From positions 434,001-498,000 of the forward strand of contig CAVUIU010000029.1 in the NCBI GenBank assembly GCA_963741615.1: a stretch of DNA of 64,000 bases, given 5' to 3'. Of the stretch, positions 50,512 to 59,778 are shown one piece after another (the stretch's first letter is position 1; each line of letters opens with the position of its first letter). A program made the translations under genes and the position numbers. Origin of the DNA: UBA9676 sp963741615 (GTDB lineage: Bacteria; Actinomycetota; Actinomycetes; Streptosporangiales; Streptosporangiaceae). A model generated the notes under the pieces. That model was not told where the DNA came from. It made no database searches and was given only the letters and a program-made list of their open reading frames with translations.

Positions 50512-52196
50512 CGCTGTGATCCCCTCGCGCCCGCGGCGGCGAGAAGCTGGCTGAGGCCCGCCGCCCGGTCGCGCAGGTGCAGGCGGACGGCGGGACGGCC
50601 GCGCCCCCGCAGTGCCCGCAGGTCACCGAGTGCCTGGGCGAGCTGAAGCCGGCCCAGGGTGAACGGCTGCCCGGGCACGGGCAGGTCCCGCTGGACGCTC
50701 CCGGTGATCTGGAGGAAGACCCCGGTGGCCGGCCCTCCCTTGTGGTACTGGCCGGTGGAATGCAGGAACCGGGGACCCCAGCCGAAGGTGACCGGGCGGG
50801 TGGTCCTGGCGGCCAGCGCGTCGCGCAGCTGGGCCGCTGCCCGGTCCGCCGCCCGGTCCAGGTAGGCCATGACGGCCAGGTAGCCATCCGCTGGCAGCGA
50901 CCACAGGACCGCGTCCAGCACCCCGGCGAGGTCGTCCACGGTGGGCAGGACATCCGGGTCCGCGTGCACCTCGACCGCGCCGTCGGTGAACGCCGGCTCC
51001 CCGGCCGGCAGCGGGCCGTCACCCGCCTCGTCGAGCAGGGTGAGCGTGTTCTGCTTCGATTCGGCGACGTTGGGCTGGTCGAACGGGTTGATACCGCAGA
51101 GCCGCCCGGCGATCGCCACCGCGTACTCCCAGACCAGGAACTGCGCCCCGAGCGGCCCGGCGACCGTGGTGTCGGCCGGGCTGGCGGGGGTGCCCAGGCC
51201 GATCAGGTGAATGTCCGGGCCGGGTGAGAACCCGGGTGCGTCCTCGCCGCTCACCACGACCGGCAGGATGCCGCGGCCGTTCTTGCCCGTGGACTCCGCG
51301 ATGAGCTGCTCCGCCCAGTCGCCGAAGCCGCGGATACCCGAGCCGCAGTCGGCGAGCACCGCCTTGTCGTGGCCCTCCCGCGCGTAGCCGCCGAGCACCG
51401 CCCCGAGGGCCAGCCCGGGATTGGGGCCGGAACCGTCGAGGTCCGGGCTGGCCTGGTCCGCCTCGTCGAGCAGTGCCGCCACGTCGGCGCCGGCCAGGCC
51501 GCTGGGCACCAGGCCAAATGCGGTGAGCGCGCTGTAGCGGCCGCCAACGTTGGGGTCGGCGAGCACGACGTGATAGCCAGCCGCTCCCGCCGCGTCCGCC
51601 AGCGGGGATCCGGGGTCGGTGACGACCACGATCCGCCGGGACACCTGAGCCGGGGTCAGGCCCAGGCTGGCGAACGCGTGCTCGTAGATGCGCCGGTGGC
51701 TGTCGGTCTCGATGGTGGAGCCGCTCTTGCTCGACACCACCAGCAGGGTGCGGTCCAGCCGGTCACCCAGCACCCGGCCGACCTGATGCGGATCGGTGGT
51801 GTCCAGCACGGTCAGCGGTGCGCCGACGGTCCTGGTGATCACCTCGGGAGCCAGCGACGAGCCGCCCATTCCCGCGAGCACCACATGCTCCAGGCCGTCG
51901 GCCCTGGCGCGCGCGGCCAGCTCACCGATCTCACCGGTCAGCGGCCGGGAGATCTGCGCTGCCTGCAGCCAGCCGAGCCTGATCGACGCCTCGGGCTCGG
52001 CGTCGGGCCCCCAGAGCCGGGGATCCGAAGCGGCCAGCGCGGCCGGGACACCGTCGGCGATCAGCTCGTCCAGGGCCTTCTGCTGTGCCTCCATGACGGC
52101 CGCACCACTGGTGCCGACCACCACGCCCCGGCCGGCCGGCAGGTCACCCGCGGCGGCGGGCCGGGCCGTGCCCGCCGGGACTTCGCCTGTGCTCAC
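50508..52196 (-). CDS. pgi: Glucose-6-phosphate isomerase (SIS-domain)
   Basis: The 562-residue protein has two SIS domains with SSKSGSTIETDSH and GGRYSALTAFGLVP, as in the isomerase found between tal and zwf in actinomycetes. It interconverts glucose- and fructose-6-phosphate. GTG 52196 overlaps the tal stop (GTGA); the second start at the internal ATG (MEAQQKALDEL) would drop 38 residues. The sequence upstream of 52196 in this frame belongs to tal and is not coding. Confidence 0.92.
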   Translation of the reverse strand: MSTGEVPAGTARPAAAGDLPAGRGVVVGTSGAAVMEAQQKALDELIADGVPAALAASDPRLWGPDAEPEASIRLGWLQAAQISRPLTGEIGELAARARADGLEHVVLAGMGGSSLAPEVITRTVGAPLTVLDTTDPHQVGRVLGDRLDRTLLVVSSKSGSTIETDSHRRIYEHAFASLGLTPAQVSRRIVVVTDPGSPLADAAGAAGYHVVLADPNVGGRYSALTAFGLVPSGLAGADVAALLDEADQASPDLDGSGPNPGLALGAVLGGYAREGHDKAVLADCGSGIRGFGDWAEQLIAESTGKNGRGILPVVVSGEDAPGFSPGPDIHLIGLGTPASPADTTVAGPLGAQFLVWEYAVAIAGRLCGINPFDQPNVAESKQNTLTLLDEAGDGPLPAGEPAFTDGAVEVHADPDVLPTVDDLAGVLDAVLWSLPADGYLAVMAYLDRAADRAAAQLRDALAARTTRPVTFGWGPRFLHSTGQYHKGGPATGVFLQITGSVQRDLPVPGQPFTLGRLQLAQALGDLRALRGRGRPAVRLHLRDRAAGLSQLLAAAGARGSQR

Positions 52197-53317
52197 CGGT
52201 CGCTCACGGCTGCCATCTGGCTGGTGAGCGTGTCCCGCATCGCCCGCCAGGACGCGTCGAACTTTGCCACGCCCTCCTCCTCGAGCACGTTGACGACGTC
52301 CTCGTAGCTGATGCCAAGGCCGGCCAGATCGTCGAACACCTGCCGGGCGCTGGAGTAGGTGCCGTGGATGGTGTCGCCACGCAACCGGCCATGATCGGCT
52401 ATCGCCCGCAACGTGGCTTCCGGCATGGTGTTGACCGTGTCGGGCGCCACGAGATCCACCACGTACATGGTGTCGTCGTAGGCGGGATCCTTGGTGCTGG
52501 TCGAGGCCCACAACGGCCGCTGTGGACGGGCACCTGCCTGGCGCAGCGCCTGCCACCGGGCGGACGCGAACCGCTGATCGTACAGCTCGTAGGCGAGCCG
52601 CGCGTTGGCGATGGCTGCCTTGCCGCGCAGCGCCGCCGCCTCCGGGGTGCCGAGCTTGTCCAGCCTGCCGTCCACCTCGGTGTCCACCCGGCTGACGAAG
52701 AAGGACGCCACCGAGGTGATCGCCGCCAGGTCGTGCCCGGCCTGTGCCGCGCGCTCCATGCCGGTCATGAAGGCGTCGATGACCTGGCCGTACCGCTCCA
52801 GCGAGAAGATGAGCGTCACGTTGATGCTGATTCCCTCGGACAGGCACTGGGTGATCGCGGGCAGGCCGGCCAAGGTCGCCGGGATCTTGACATAGGCGTT
52901 CGGCCGGTCGACCAGCCACCACAGGGCCCTGGCCTCCGCGATGCTGCGCGCCGAATCCGCGGCGAGGCGCGGGTCCACCTCGATGGAGACCCGGCCATCG
53001 ACGCGCGCGGTCGCGTCGTAGGCCGGGCGGAGGACATCACAGGCCCACCGGATGTCGTAGGTGGTGATCGCGCGCAGTGCCTCATCCGGGCTTATGCCGC
53101 GCAGTGCCAGGTCGGCCACCTGCGCGTCATACGCGGTGCCGCTGCTCAGCGCGTGGGCGAAGATCGTGGGATTCGACGTCACTCCCGTCACATGACTGTG
53201 GCGGACGAGGTCAGCGAGATTGCCGGTGGTCAGCCGCTCGCGGCTGATGTCGTCCAGCCACACCGACACGCCGGCGGCGGACAGCTGCTCAAGGACGTCC
53301 TCTGACTGTGGGGCCAT
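52193..53317 (-). CDS. tal: Transaldolase
   Basis: The 374-residue enzyme of the non-oxidative pentose phosphate branch has the Schiff-base Lys in NAYVKIPATLAG and the motifs VTGVTSNPTIFAHAL and SLERYGQVIDAFMTGME. The ATG lies 31 bases after tkt and the stop overlaps pgi. Confidence 0.96.
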   Translation of the reverse strand: MAPQSEDVLEQLSAAGVSVWLDDISRERLTTGNLADLVRHSHVTGVTSNPTIFAHALSSGTAYDAQVADLALRGISPDEALRAITTYDIRWACDVLRPAYDATARVDGRVSIEVDPRLAADSARSIAEARALWWLVDRPNAYVKIPATLAGLPAITQCLSEGISINVTLIFSLERYGQVIDAFMTGMERAAQAGHDLAAITSVASFFVSRVDTEVDGRLDKLGTPEAAALRGKAAIANARLAYELYDQRFASARWQALRQAGARPQRPLWASTSTKDPAYDDTMYVVDLVAPDTVNTMPEATLRAIADHGRLRGDTIHGTYSSARQVFDDLAGLGISYEDVVNVLEEEGVAKFDASWRAMRDTLTSQMAAVSDR

Positions 53318-53348
53318 GGCCTACCGCTCCTTGTTGATCCTCACACTC

Positions 53349-55496
53349 TCAGCTTTGATCATCCCGGGCCAGCCGGGCAACCCTGGCCAGGCTGGCGCGG
53401 GCGGCGGCCGCCACCCGATCCGCCGTGAGCCCGAACTTCTCGAACAGGACCTGGTAGTCGGCGGACGCACCGAAGTGCTCCAGGCTGACGCATTCGCCGG
53501 CGTCTCCGGTGAACGGCCGCCAGCCCAGTGCGATGCCCGCTTCGACGCTGACCCGGGCCCGGATCCGCGCCGGGAGCACCCCCTCCTGGTAGGAAGGCTC
53601 CTGTGCGGCAAACCATTCCACACATGGCATCGAAACGACCCTGGCGGCGATGCCCTCCTGCGCGAGCAGCTCGCGTGCCGCGAGCGCGAGCTGCACCTCG
53701 CTGCCGGTGGCGATGAGGATCACCGCCGGCTCCCGGCCGACGGCCTCGGCCAGGATGTAGCCGCCCCGGCCGGTGCCCTCGGCGCCGGCCAGGCCTTCGC
53801 CCGCGCGTGCCCGCTCGGGGCCGGTACTGCGGTCGAGCACCGGCAGGTTCTGCCGGCTGAGGCACAGGCCAGCGGGCCGGTCGCGGTGACTGAGAATGGC
53901 CCGCCAGGCGGCCACGGTCTCGTTGGCGTCGGCCGGGCGCACGACGTCGAGGCCGGGGATCGCCCGTAGCGACCACAGATGCTCGACCGGCTGGTGGGTG
54001 GGCCCGTCCTCACCGAGCCCGATCGAGTCGTGTGTCCACACGAACGTCACCGGCAGCCCCATCATCGCCGCCAGCCGGACCGCTGGCCGCATGTAGTCGC
54101 TGAACACCAGGAACGTGCCGCCGTAGGGCCGGGTCAGCCCGTGCACAGCTATCCCGTTGCAGATCGAGGCCATGGCGTGCTCGCGGATCCCGAAATGCAG
54201 AGTGCGGCCGTACCAGCCGCCGGGGAACATGTGGGTCTGATGCTCGGGCGGGATGAACGACGGCTCGCCCTTCATCGTCGTGTTGTTGCTGCCCGCGAGG
54301 TCGGCCGACCCGCCCCAGAGCTCGGGGAGCACCCCGGCGAGCGCGTTCAGGGTCTCGCCGGAGGCCTTCCTGGTGGCCATGCCCTTGGGATCGGGCGGGA
54401 ACTGCGGCAAGGCGGCGTCCCAGCCCTCCGGCAGCTGCCGCGCGGACAGCCGGGACAGCAGCTCGGCCCGGTCCGGGCTGGCCGCCGCCCAGGTGGCGAA
54501 GGACTCCTCCCATTCCGCGCGCAGCTGCTTGCCACGGTCCCCGACCTTGCGTGCGTGAGCGACCACGTCCTCCTCGACGGGGAAGGACACGTCCGGGTCG
54601 AAGCCGAGGATGCGCTTGGTCGCGGCCACCTCCTCCGCTCCGAGCGCGGCGCCGTGTGCCTCGCCGGTGTTCTGCTTCGTCGGGGCGGGCCACCCGATGA
54701 TCGTCCGCAGCGAGATGAACGAGGGCTGGACGGTGTTGTCCCGGGCGCGGATCAGGGCATCCCGCAGCGGCCCGATGTCCTCCCGGTAGCCCTCGGCGTG
54801 CCGCCAGCTCACCCGCTGTACATGCCAGCCGTAGGCCGCGTACCGCGCGGCGACGTCCTCCGACTTGGCTATCGCCGTGTCGTCCTCGATCGAGATCGAG
54901 TTGTCGTCGTAGAGCACGATCAGATTGCCGAGTTCCTGGTGACCGGCGAGGGAGGAGGCTTCGTGGCTGATGCCCTCCTCGATGTCACCGTCCGAGGCGA
55001 AGACGTACACGTGGTGGTCGAAGGGGCTCGTCCCGGCGGGTGCGTCCGGGTCCAGCAGGCCGCGCTCACGGCGGGCGGCCATCGCCATGCCGACCGCGTT
55101 GGCGATTCCCTGGCCGAGCGGGCCGGTGGTGGTCTCCACCCCGGCCGTGTGCCGGTACTCCGGGTGGCCGGGGGTGAGGCTGCCCCAGGTGCGGTAGGCC
55201 CTGATGTCGTCCAGGGTCAGGCCGTAGCCGGACAGGTAGAGCTGAATGTACAGGGTGAGGCTGGAATGGCCGCAGGACAGGACGAACCGGTCCCGTCCCA
55301 GCCAGCCGGGATCAGCCGGGTCGTGCCGGAGGATCTGCTGGAACAGCAGGTAGGCGGCGGGCGCGAGGCTCATGGCCGTTCCCGGATGCCCGGACCCCGC
55401 CTGCTGGACCGCATCCATCGCCAGGACGCGGATGAGGTCGACGGCCCGGTGGTCAGCCGCCGACCATGCCAGATCGGCGTCAGAAGCGATAGTCAC
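53349..55496 (-). CDS. tkt: Transketolase
   Basis: The 715-residue thiamine-diphosphate enzyme has the ThDP motif SDGDIEEGISHEA, SGHPGTAMSLAP near the start, and the catalytic Glu region FGIREHAMASICNG. It starts with GTG 55496 and heads the minus-strand operon; the promoter lies in the 237-base divergent region shared with prsW. ctaB, often beside tkt, is not found. Confidence 0.96.
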   Translation of the reverse strand: MTIASDADLAWSAADHRAVDLIRVLAMDAVQQAGSGHPGTAMSLAPAAYLLFQQILRHDPADPGWLGRDRFVLSCGHSSLTLYIQLYLSGYGLTLDDIRAYRTWGSLTPGHPEYRHTAGVETTTGPLGQGIANAVGMAMAARRERGLLDPDAPAGTSPFDHHVYVFASDGDIEEGISHEASSLAGHQELGNLIVLYDDNSISIEDDTAIAKSEDVAARYAAYGWHVQRVSWRHAEGYREDIGPLRDALIRARDNTVQPSFISLRTIIGWPAPTKQNTGEAHGAALGAEEVAATKRILGFDPDVSFPVEEDVVAHARKVGDRGKQLRAEWEESFATWAAASPDRAELLSRLSARQLPEGWDAALPQFPPDPKGMATRKASGETLNALAGVLPELWGGSADLAGSNNTTMKGEPSFIPPEHQTHMFPGGWYGRTLHFGIREHAMASICNGIAVHGLTRPYGGTFLVFSDYMRPAVRLAAMMGLPVTFVWTHDSIGLGEDGPTHQPVEHLWSLRAIPGLDVVRPADANETVAAWRAILSHRDRPAGLCLSRQNLPVLDRSTGPERARAGEGLAGAEGTGRGGYILAEAVGREPAVILIATGSEVQLALAARELLAQEGIAARVVSMPCVEWFAAQEPSYQEGVLPARIRARVSVEAGIALGWRPFTGDAGECVSLEHFGASADYQVLFEKFGLTADRVAAAARASLARVARLARDDQS

Positions 55497-55733
55497 GGTG
55501 AGATCAGCGCTCCTCTCAGAGGCGCGGGCTGCGTGGGATCACTGACCACGCCGCCGGTTTCGTGATTGCCAGGCCGAGGATCCCCTCCGCTTCTCCCGAC
55601 CCTACCGGGCGCCACCGGCGGCCATCTCCCCGGTGACGGGGACCGGCCGGGGGAGAAATAGCCAATGTCCATTGGGACCCCCGTGGATGTCCCCTGGGAC
55701 CCCCCCTCGCCGGTAGCTAGTACGCTCCCAGCC
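55497..55733. promoter_or_regulatory. Divergent region between tkt and prsW with a 22-bp direct repeat
   Basis: Two copies of ATGTCC-(AT/CC)TGGGACCCCC start at 55665 and 55687. TACGCT (55721-55726) is seven bases before the prsW ATG at 55734, a leaderless-type -10. No clear tkt promoter was located. Confidence 0.45.
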
Positions 55734-56936
55734 ATGGCGACCCCCGGGCCCCACCTTGATCCACGGGCCGTGATCGAGGGCCGCGCCCCGGGCCGGGCCC
55801 GGCCCGGGCTCATCATCGGCATCGCCGCCGGGCTGGCCTGCACTCTCATCGCGCTGGGCATCGACCTGCTGGAGAGTTTCGACAGCGCTCAGCACAGTGC
55901 CGTTCCCTTCCTCGTCGCGCTGCTGCTGGCCCTGCTCCCGGTGCCGCTGCTGATCGCGGTGGTGCTGCTGCTCGACCGGCTGGAACCCGAGCCGCGCGCC
56001 AACCTGGTCCTGTGCTTCGCCTGGGGCGCCGGTGTCGCCGTCCTGCTTGCCGCGGTCATCAACACCGCAGGACTGCTGTTCATCACCCAGCCCGACCTCG
56101 GCAAGAGCAACGGCGAGTTCATCTCGGCCACGTTCGGCGCTCCCCTTGTTGAGGAGACGCTCAAGGGAATGATCCTGTTCTGGCTGCTGTGGCGGCGCAG
56201 GCAGGAGTTCGACGGGCCGACCGACGGCATCATGTACGCCGCCATGGTGGGCCTGGGCTTCGCCATGATGGAGAACATCGGCTACTACATCTCCGCGATG
56301 GTCCGGCCGCAGATCGGCGGTGCGCAACTGCTCGGCTACACCTTCGTCTTCCGCGGGCTGCTGTCGCCCTTCGCGCATCCGGCATTCACCTCCGTGACCG
56401 GGATCGGCGTCGCGTACGCGGCCACGCACCGGCGGGGCGGCTGGGCCGTAGGCGCCGGCCTGCTCGGGGCAATGACCTTGCACGGGCTCTGGAACGGGCT
56501 CTCGAAGTTCGGACTACCCGGGATCGCTGCCGCCTACCTTCTGGTGGCGTGGGTGCTCATCGTGCTGGTGGCGGTGGTGGTCGCCGACCGGCGGCGCACC
56601 GTCCGCCTGATCTGGCGGTTCCTGCCCGCCTATCAGTCGGACGGCGTGGTCACCCAGGCCGACCTGCGGATGCTCAGCACGTTGCGCGGACGCAGGCAGG
56701 CGCGGCTGTGGGCACGCGATACCGGCGGCACCGTAGCGGCCCGGGCGATGACCAACTACCAGCAGGCCGCGACCGAGCTGGCGCTCGTCCACCAGCGCGC
56801 GGACCGGGGCCTGATCGGCGCGGCGCGGTTCGACGAGCGCTGCCGAGGGCTGCTCACCCTCATGACGATGGCCCGCGGCGCGTTCCTGCGGCAGCGCCCC
56901 GGGCCACCATCCCCGCCATGGGCCGCCCGGAGCTGA
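55734..56936 (+). CDS. PrsW-family intramembrane metalloprotease
   Basis: The 400-residue protein has about eight membrane segments and the family motifs APLVEETLKG, GLGFAMMENIGYY, HPAFTSVTGIG and HGLWNG, which supply the Glu and His metal ligands. PrsW cleaves an anti-sigma factor in Bacillus subtilis; the actinobacterial target is unknown. A cytoplasmic tail of about 110 residues follows the last membrane segment. The 3' end overlaps ctaA by 77 bases. Confidence 0.9.
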   Translation: MATPGPHLDPRAVIEGRAPGRARPGLIIGIAAGLACTLIALGIDLLESFDSAQHSAVPFLVALLLALLPVPLLIAVVLLLDRLEPEPRANLVLCFAWGAGVAVLLAAVINTAGLLFITQPDLGKSNGEFISATFGAPLVEETLKGMILFWLLWRRRQEFDGPTDGIMYAAMVGLGFAMMENIGYYISAMVRPQIGGAQLLGYTFVFRGLLSPFAHPAFTSVTGIGVAYAATHRRGGWAVGAGLLGAMTLHGLWNGLSKFGLPGIAAAYLLVAWVLIVLVAVVVADRRRTVRLIWRFLPAYQSDGVVTQADLRMLSTLRGRRQARLWARDTGGTVAARAMTNYQQAATELALVHQRADRGLIGAARFDERCRGLLTLMTMARGAFLRQRPGPPSPPWAARS

Positions 56937-58014
56937 GCGCGGCCGACCCGTCCGTGGTCTCCGGTGCGGGCTGGATGAGCGGGCCGCGATCGCGCACCGC
57001 GAACAGCAACTGCAGGGCGGCGATCCAGATCAGCAAGGAGCCGGAGACGTGGGCCCAGACCAGGCCCGCGGGCAGGCCCGAGAAGTACTGGGTGTAGCCG
57101 ATCGCGCCCTGCACTCCGATCAGCGCGAGCAGGAGCCAGCCAAGCCGCATCACCCGTACCGGCGCCCCGGTGATCCGCAGCCCGACGACCAGCGGCAGGG
57201 TGAGCCCGCCCAGCAGCCAGCCGATGTCGGAGTGGAACTGGGTGACGCCGGTCAGCGGCAGGTGGTAACGGGGGACCGCGCCGGCCCCGGCGAGTGGCCC
57301 GGTGCCGGTGACCACGGTGCCGGCGGCGAGCATCACGGCCGTCACCGCCACCACCCCGAAGACGAGCAGCCGCAGATCGGCGCGGACCAGCGCGCGGGCA
57401 GGCGCGGTACCCTCGGCGCACTTGGCGTGCAGCGCCACCGCGGCCGCCACGACCGCGATCGACACCACGAAGTGCAGCGACACCAGGGCCGGGTTGAGGT
57501 TCGTCAGTACCACGATCCCGCCGACCACGATCTGCGCCAGCACCCCGGCCGGCTGGGCGGCGGCCAGCCAGACCAGGTCGGGCCGGCGGCGGCCGGCCGG
57601 CCGGAACCGCCAGGCGGCGATCAGCACCGCCACCGCGACGATGGTAACCAGCACGGTCACCATCCGGTTACCGAACTCGATCCAGGTGTGGAACATGGGG
57701 TCGCCACGCGTGTGGGCGGCCACCAGGCTGCTGCGGGTGCACTGCGGCCAGTCCGGGCAGCCGAGCCCGGACTTGCTCAGCCGGACGGCCGCGCCGGTGA
57801 CGATGATGAAGGCGGTGGAGATCACCCCTGCCAGCGCGATCCGGCGCATGGAGGCCGGGGTGGGGGCCCAGACGGCGTCCACCCCGCGCCGGAGCGCCGC
57901 CACGGCACCGCGCGGGGCGGGCGCGGCGGGCGGCTGCCCGGCGGCAGCCGCGGATGCTGGGGGGCTGCCGGGCGGCGGGGTGAGGCCGGCTGGCATGCCC
58001 TCATGGTCTGGCAC
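56860..58014 (-). CDS. ctaA: Heme A synthase, CtaA/COX15 family
   Basis: The 384-residue membrane protein has eight membrane segments. Conserved heme-ligand histidines appear in MFHTWIEFGNRM, SLHFVVS, TQFHSDIGW and WAHVSGS, and the paired Cys loop GLGCPDWPQC is present. It hydroxylates heme O to heme A for cytochrome aa3. The N-terminus is Pro/Ala-rich; ATG 58014 or 57996 may be used. The stop lies inside the convergent prsW gene. Confidence 0.93.
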   Translation of the reverse strand: MPDHEGMPAGLTPPPGSPPASAAAAGQPPAAPAPRGAVAALRRGVDAVWAPTPASMRRIALAGVISTAFIIVTGAAVRLSKSGLGCPDWPQCTRSSLVAAHTRGDPMFHTWIEFGNRMVTVLVTIVAVAVLIAAWRFRPAGRRRPDLVWLAAAQPAGVLAQIVVGGIVVLTNLNPALVSLHFVVSIAVVAAAVALHAKCAEGTAPARALVRADLRLLVFGVVAVTAVMLAAGTVVTGTGPLAGAGAVPRYHLPLTGVTQFHSDIGWLLGGLTLPLVVGLRITGAPVRVMRLGWLLLALIGVQGAIGYTQYFSGLPAGLVWAHVSGSLLIWIAALQLLFAVRDRGPLIQPAPETTDGSAALSSGRPMAGMVARGAAAGTRRGPSS

Positions 58015-58033
58015 GCCCCCATGGTAGAGCCAG

Positions 58034-58918
58034 TCAGGCCTGCGGGGCCTGGGATGCCCGGGCAGCGCCCCGGGCGGCTCCGGCGCAGGCGGCCATCACG
58101 CAGCCGATCGCGGCCCATTCACTGACCGCCAGCGCCTCGCCGAGCATGACCAGTCCCACCAGCGCGGCGACCGCGGGCTCCAGGCTCATCCAGATGCCGA
58201 ACACCCGGGCCGGCACCCGCCGCAGTGCTTCCAGTTCCAGTGTGTAGGGGATGATCGAGGACAGCATCCCGATCGCCAGCCCTGCCGCCAGGATGCCGGG
58301 GCGCAGCAATGCCCCCCGCCCGGCCGTGACCCCGACCGGGACCATGACGACAGCGGCGAAGATCATCGCGATCGTCAGGCCCGACGTACCTGGAAAGCGC
58401 CGCCCGGTGGCCCGGCTGAAGATGATGTACGCGGCCCAGGCGGCGCCGGCGAGCAGCGCGAACGCCACGCCTGCGAGGTTTATCCGGTGGCTGGCGCCAG
58501 CCGGGTCACCGGCCCCGGTGAGCAGTGCCACCCCCGCCCCGGCCAGGCCGACCCAGAGCAGGTCGATGAGGCGGCGGGAGGCGGCAACGGCCACCGCGAG
58601 CGGGCCCAGGAACTCTATGGTGACGGCGATCCCGAGCGGGATCCGGGCAAAGGCCTGGTAGATCGAGTAGTTCATGACCGCGAGGGTCAGCCCGAAGCCG
58701 GCCACGACGGCGGCATCCCGCCACGACCGCCGCCGCACCAAGCCGGCCAGGTTCTCCCTCAGTGCCCGCGCCCCCACCAGGGCCATCACCAGCGCCGCGA
58801 TCCACAGCCGGAGCCCGGTGACCGCGGCGGGCGAGATCTGTGTGAACAGGCGGGCCGCGACCCCCGCACCGACCTGCACCGAGACGATGCCGGTCAGGAC
58901 CAGCGCGGACGGCGGCAC
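58034..58918 (-). CDS. EamA/RhtA-family drug/metabolite exporter
   Basis: The protein has ten membrane segments in two EamA repeats, with SVQVGAGVAARLFTQISPAAVTG (shown here only as SVQVGAGVAARLFTQ) at the start, IEFLGPLAVA in the first and PARVFGIWMSLEPAVAALVG in the second. RhtA members export amino acids such as threonine and homoserine. GTG 58918 gives a family-like start; an open frame continues to GTG 59014 and would overlap the upstream permease gene by 52 bases. Confidence 0.85.
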   Translation of the reverse strand: MPPSALVLTGIVSVQVGAGVAARLFTQISPAAVTGLRLWIAALVMALVGARALRENLAGLVRRRSWRDAAVVAGFGLTLAVMNYSIYQAFARIPLGIAVTIEFLGPLAVAVAASRRLIDLLWVGLAGAGVALLTGAGDPAGASHRINLAGVAFALLAGAAWAAYIIFSRATGRRFPGTSGLTIAMIFAAVVMVPVGVTAGRGALLRPGILAAGLAIGMLSSIIPYTLELEALRRVPARVFGIWMSLEPAVAALVGLVMLGEALAVSEWAAIGCVMAACAGAARGAARASQAPQA

Positions 58919-58962
58919 AGACGCGAGCAGCGCGGTGCGCGCCGTGGGACTTTGGCGGCCTT

Positions 58963-59778
58963 CTACTCCCAGCGGAATGTCCGGGCCGCGAGTGCGATGG
59001 CCGCTGCCGCCCACACCACGAGCACGGCCAGGTCACGCAGGGGTAGCGCGGCGCCGTGCTGCAGCACGGCGCGGAGCCCGTCCGACAGCGCGCCGGAGGG
59101 CAGCAGGGTCAGCGCGGTGCGGGCCCCGGTGGGGAACTTGGTGAGCGGGAAGATCACTCCGCCCACACCGAGCAGCACCAGGTAGATCAGGTTGGCCACC
59201 GCCAGCGTGGCCTCGGCGCGCAGGGTGCCGGCGAGCAGCAGCCCGAGCCCGCTGAACGCGGCCGTCCCGGCCAGCACCAGCAACAGGACCCATATGCCCG
59301 CCGCGGGCCCGCCGTGCGGCTGCCAGCCCAGCGCCAGCCCGATCACGACGATGACCACCACCTGCACGAGCTCGATGGCGATCACCGTCAGGGTCTTGGC
59401 GGCGATCAGCCCGGGCCTGCTCAGCGGGGTGGCTCCGAGCCGCTTGAGCACCCCGTACCGGCGCTCGAAGCCGGTCGCGATGGCCTGGCTGGTGAATGCC
59501 GTGGACATCACGGCCAGCGCGATGATGCCGGGGACCAGGAAGTCCACCGCCGGGCCCGCCACCTTGACCAGCTGCGGGTCCAGGCTGAAGGCGGCCAGCA
59601 GCAGCACCGGGATGATCAGGGTCAACAGCAGCTGCTCACCGTTGCGGAGCACGGTGCGGGTCTCGAGCCCCGCCTGCGCGATGATCATGGCCGGCAGCGG
59701 CGCCGCGCCCGGCGCAGGCTCCGGCCAGCTCGAAGCCGTGCCGGGAACCGGTGCGGCGAGCTTGCGGCCCTCTGTCAT
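58963..59778 (-). CDS. ABC-2 type exporter permease
   Basis: The 271-residue protein has six membrane segments, with the family FERRYGVLKRLGATPLSR loop and ending AAAIALAARTFRWE. It pairs with the overlapping ATPase gene (ATGA). A permease/ATPase pair next to ctaA is conserved in actinobacteria. Cargo unknown. Confidence 0.9.
   Translation of the reverse strand: MTEGRKLAAPVPGTASSWPEPAPGAAPLPAMIIAQAGLETRTVLRNGEQLLLTLIIPVLLLAAFSLDPQLVKVAGPAVDFLVPGIIALAVMSTAFTSQAIATGFERRYGVLKRLGATPLSRPGLIAAKTLTVIAIELVQVVVIVVIGLALGWQPHGGPAAGIWVLLLVLAGTAAFSGLGLLLAGTLRAEATLAVANLIYLVLLGVGGVIFPLTKFPTGARTALTLLPSGALSDGLRAVLQHGAALPLRDLAVLVVWAAAAIALAARTFRWE

Noticed and set aside
50508..52922. An 804-codon frame suggesting a transaldolase/isomerase fusion
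   Set aside because: The part upstream of 52196 is the wrong frame of tal. tal and pgi are separate genes with a GTGA overlap, although natural Tal-Pgi fusions exist in other bacteria.
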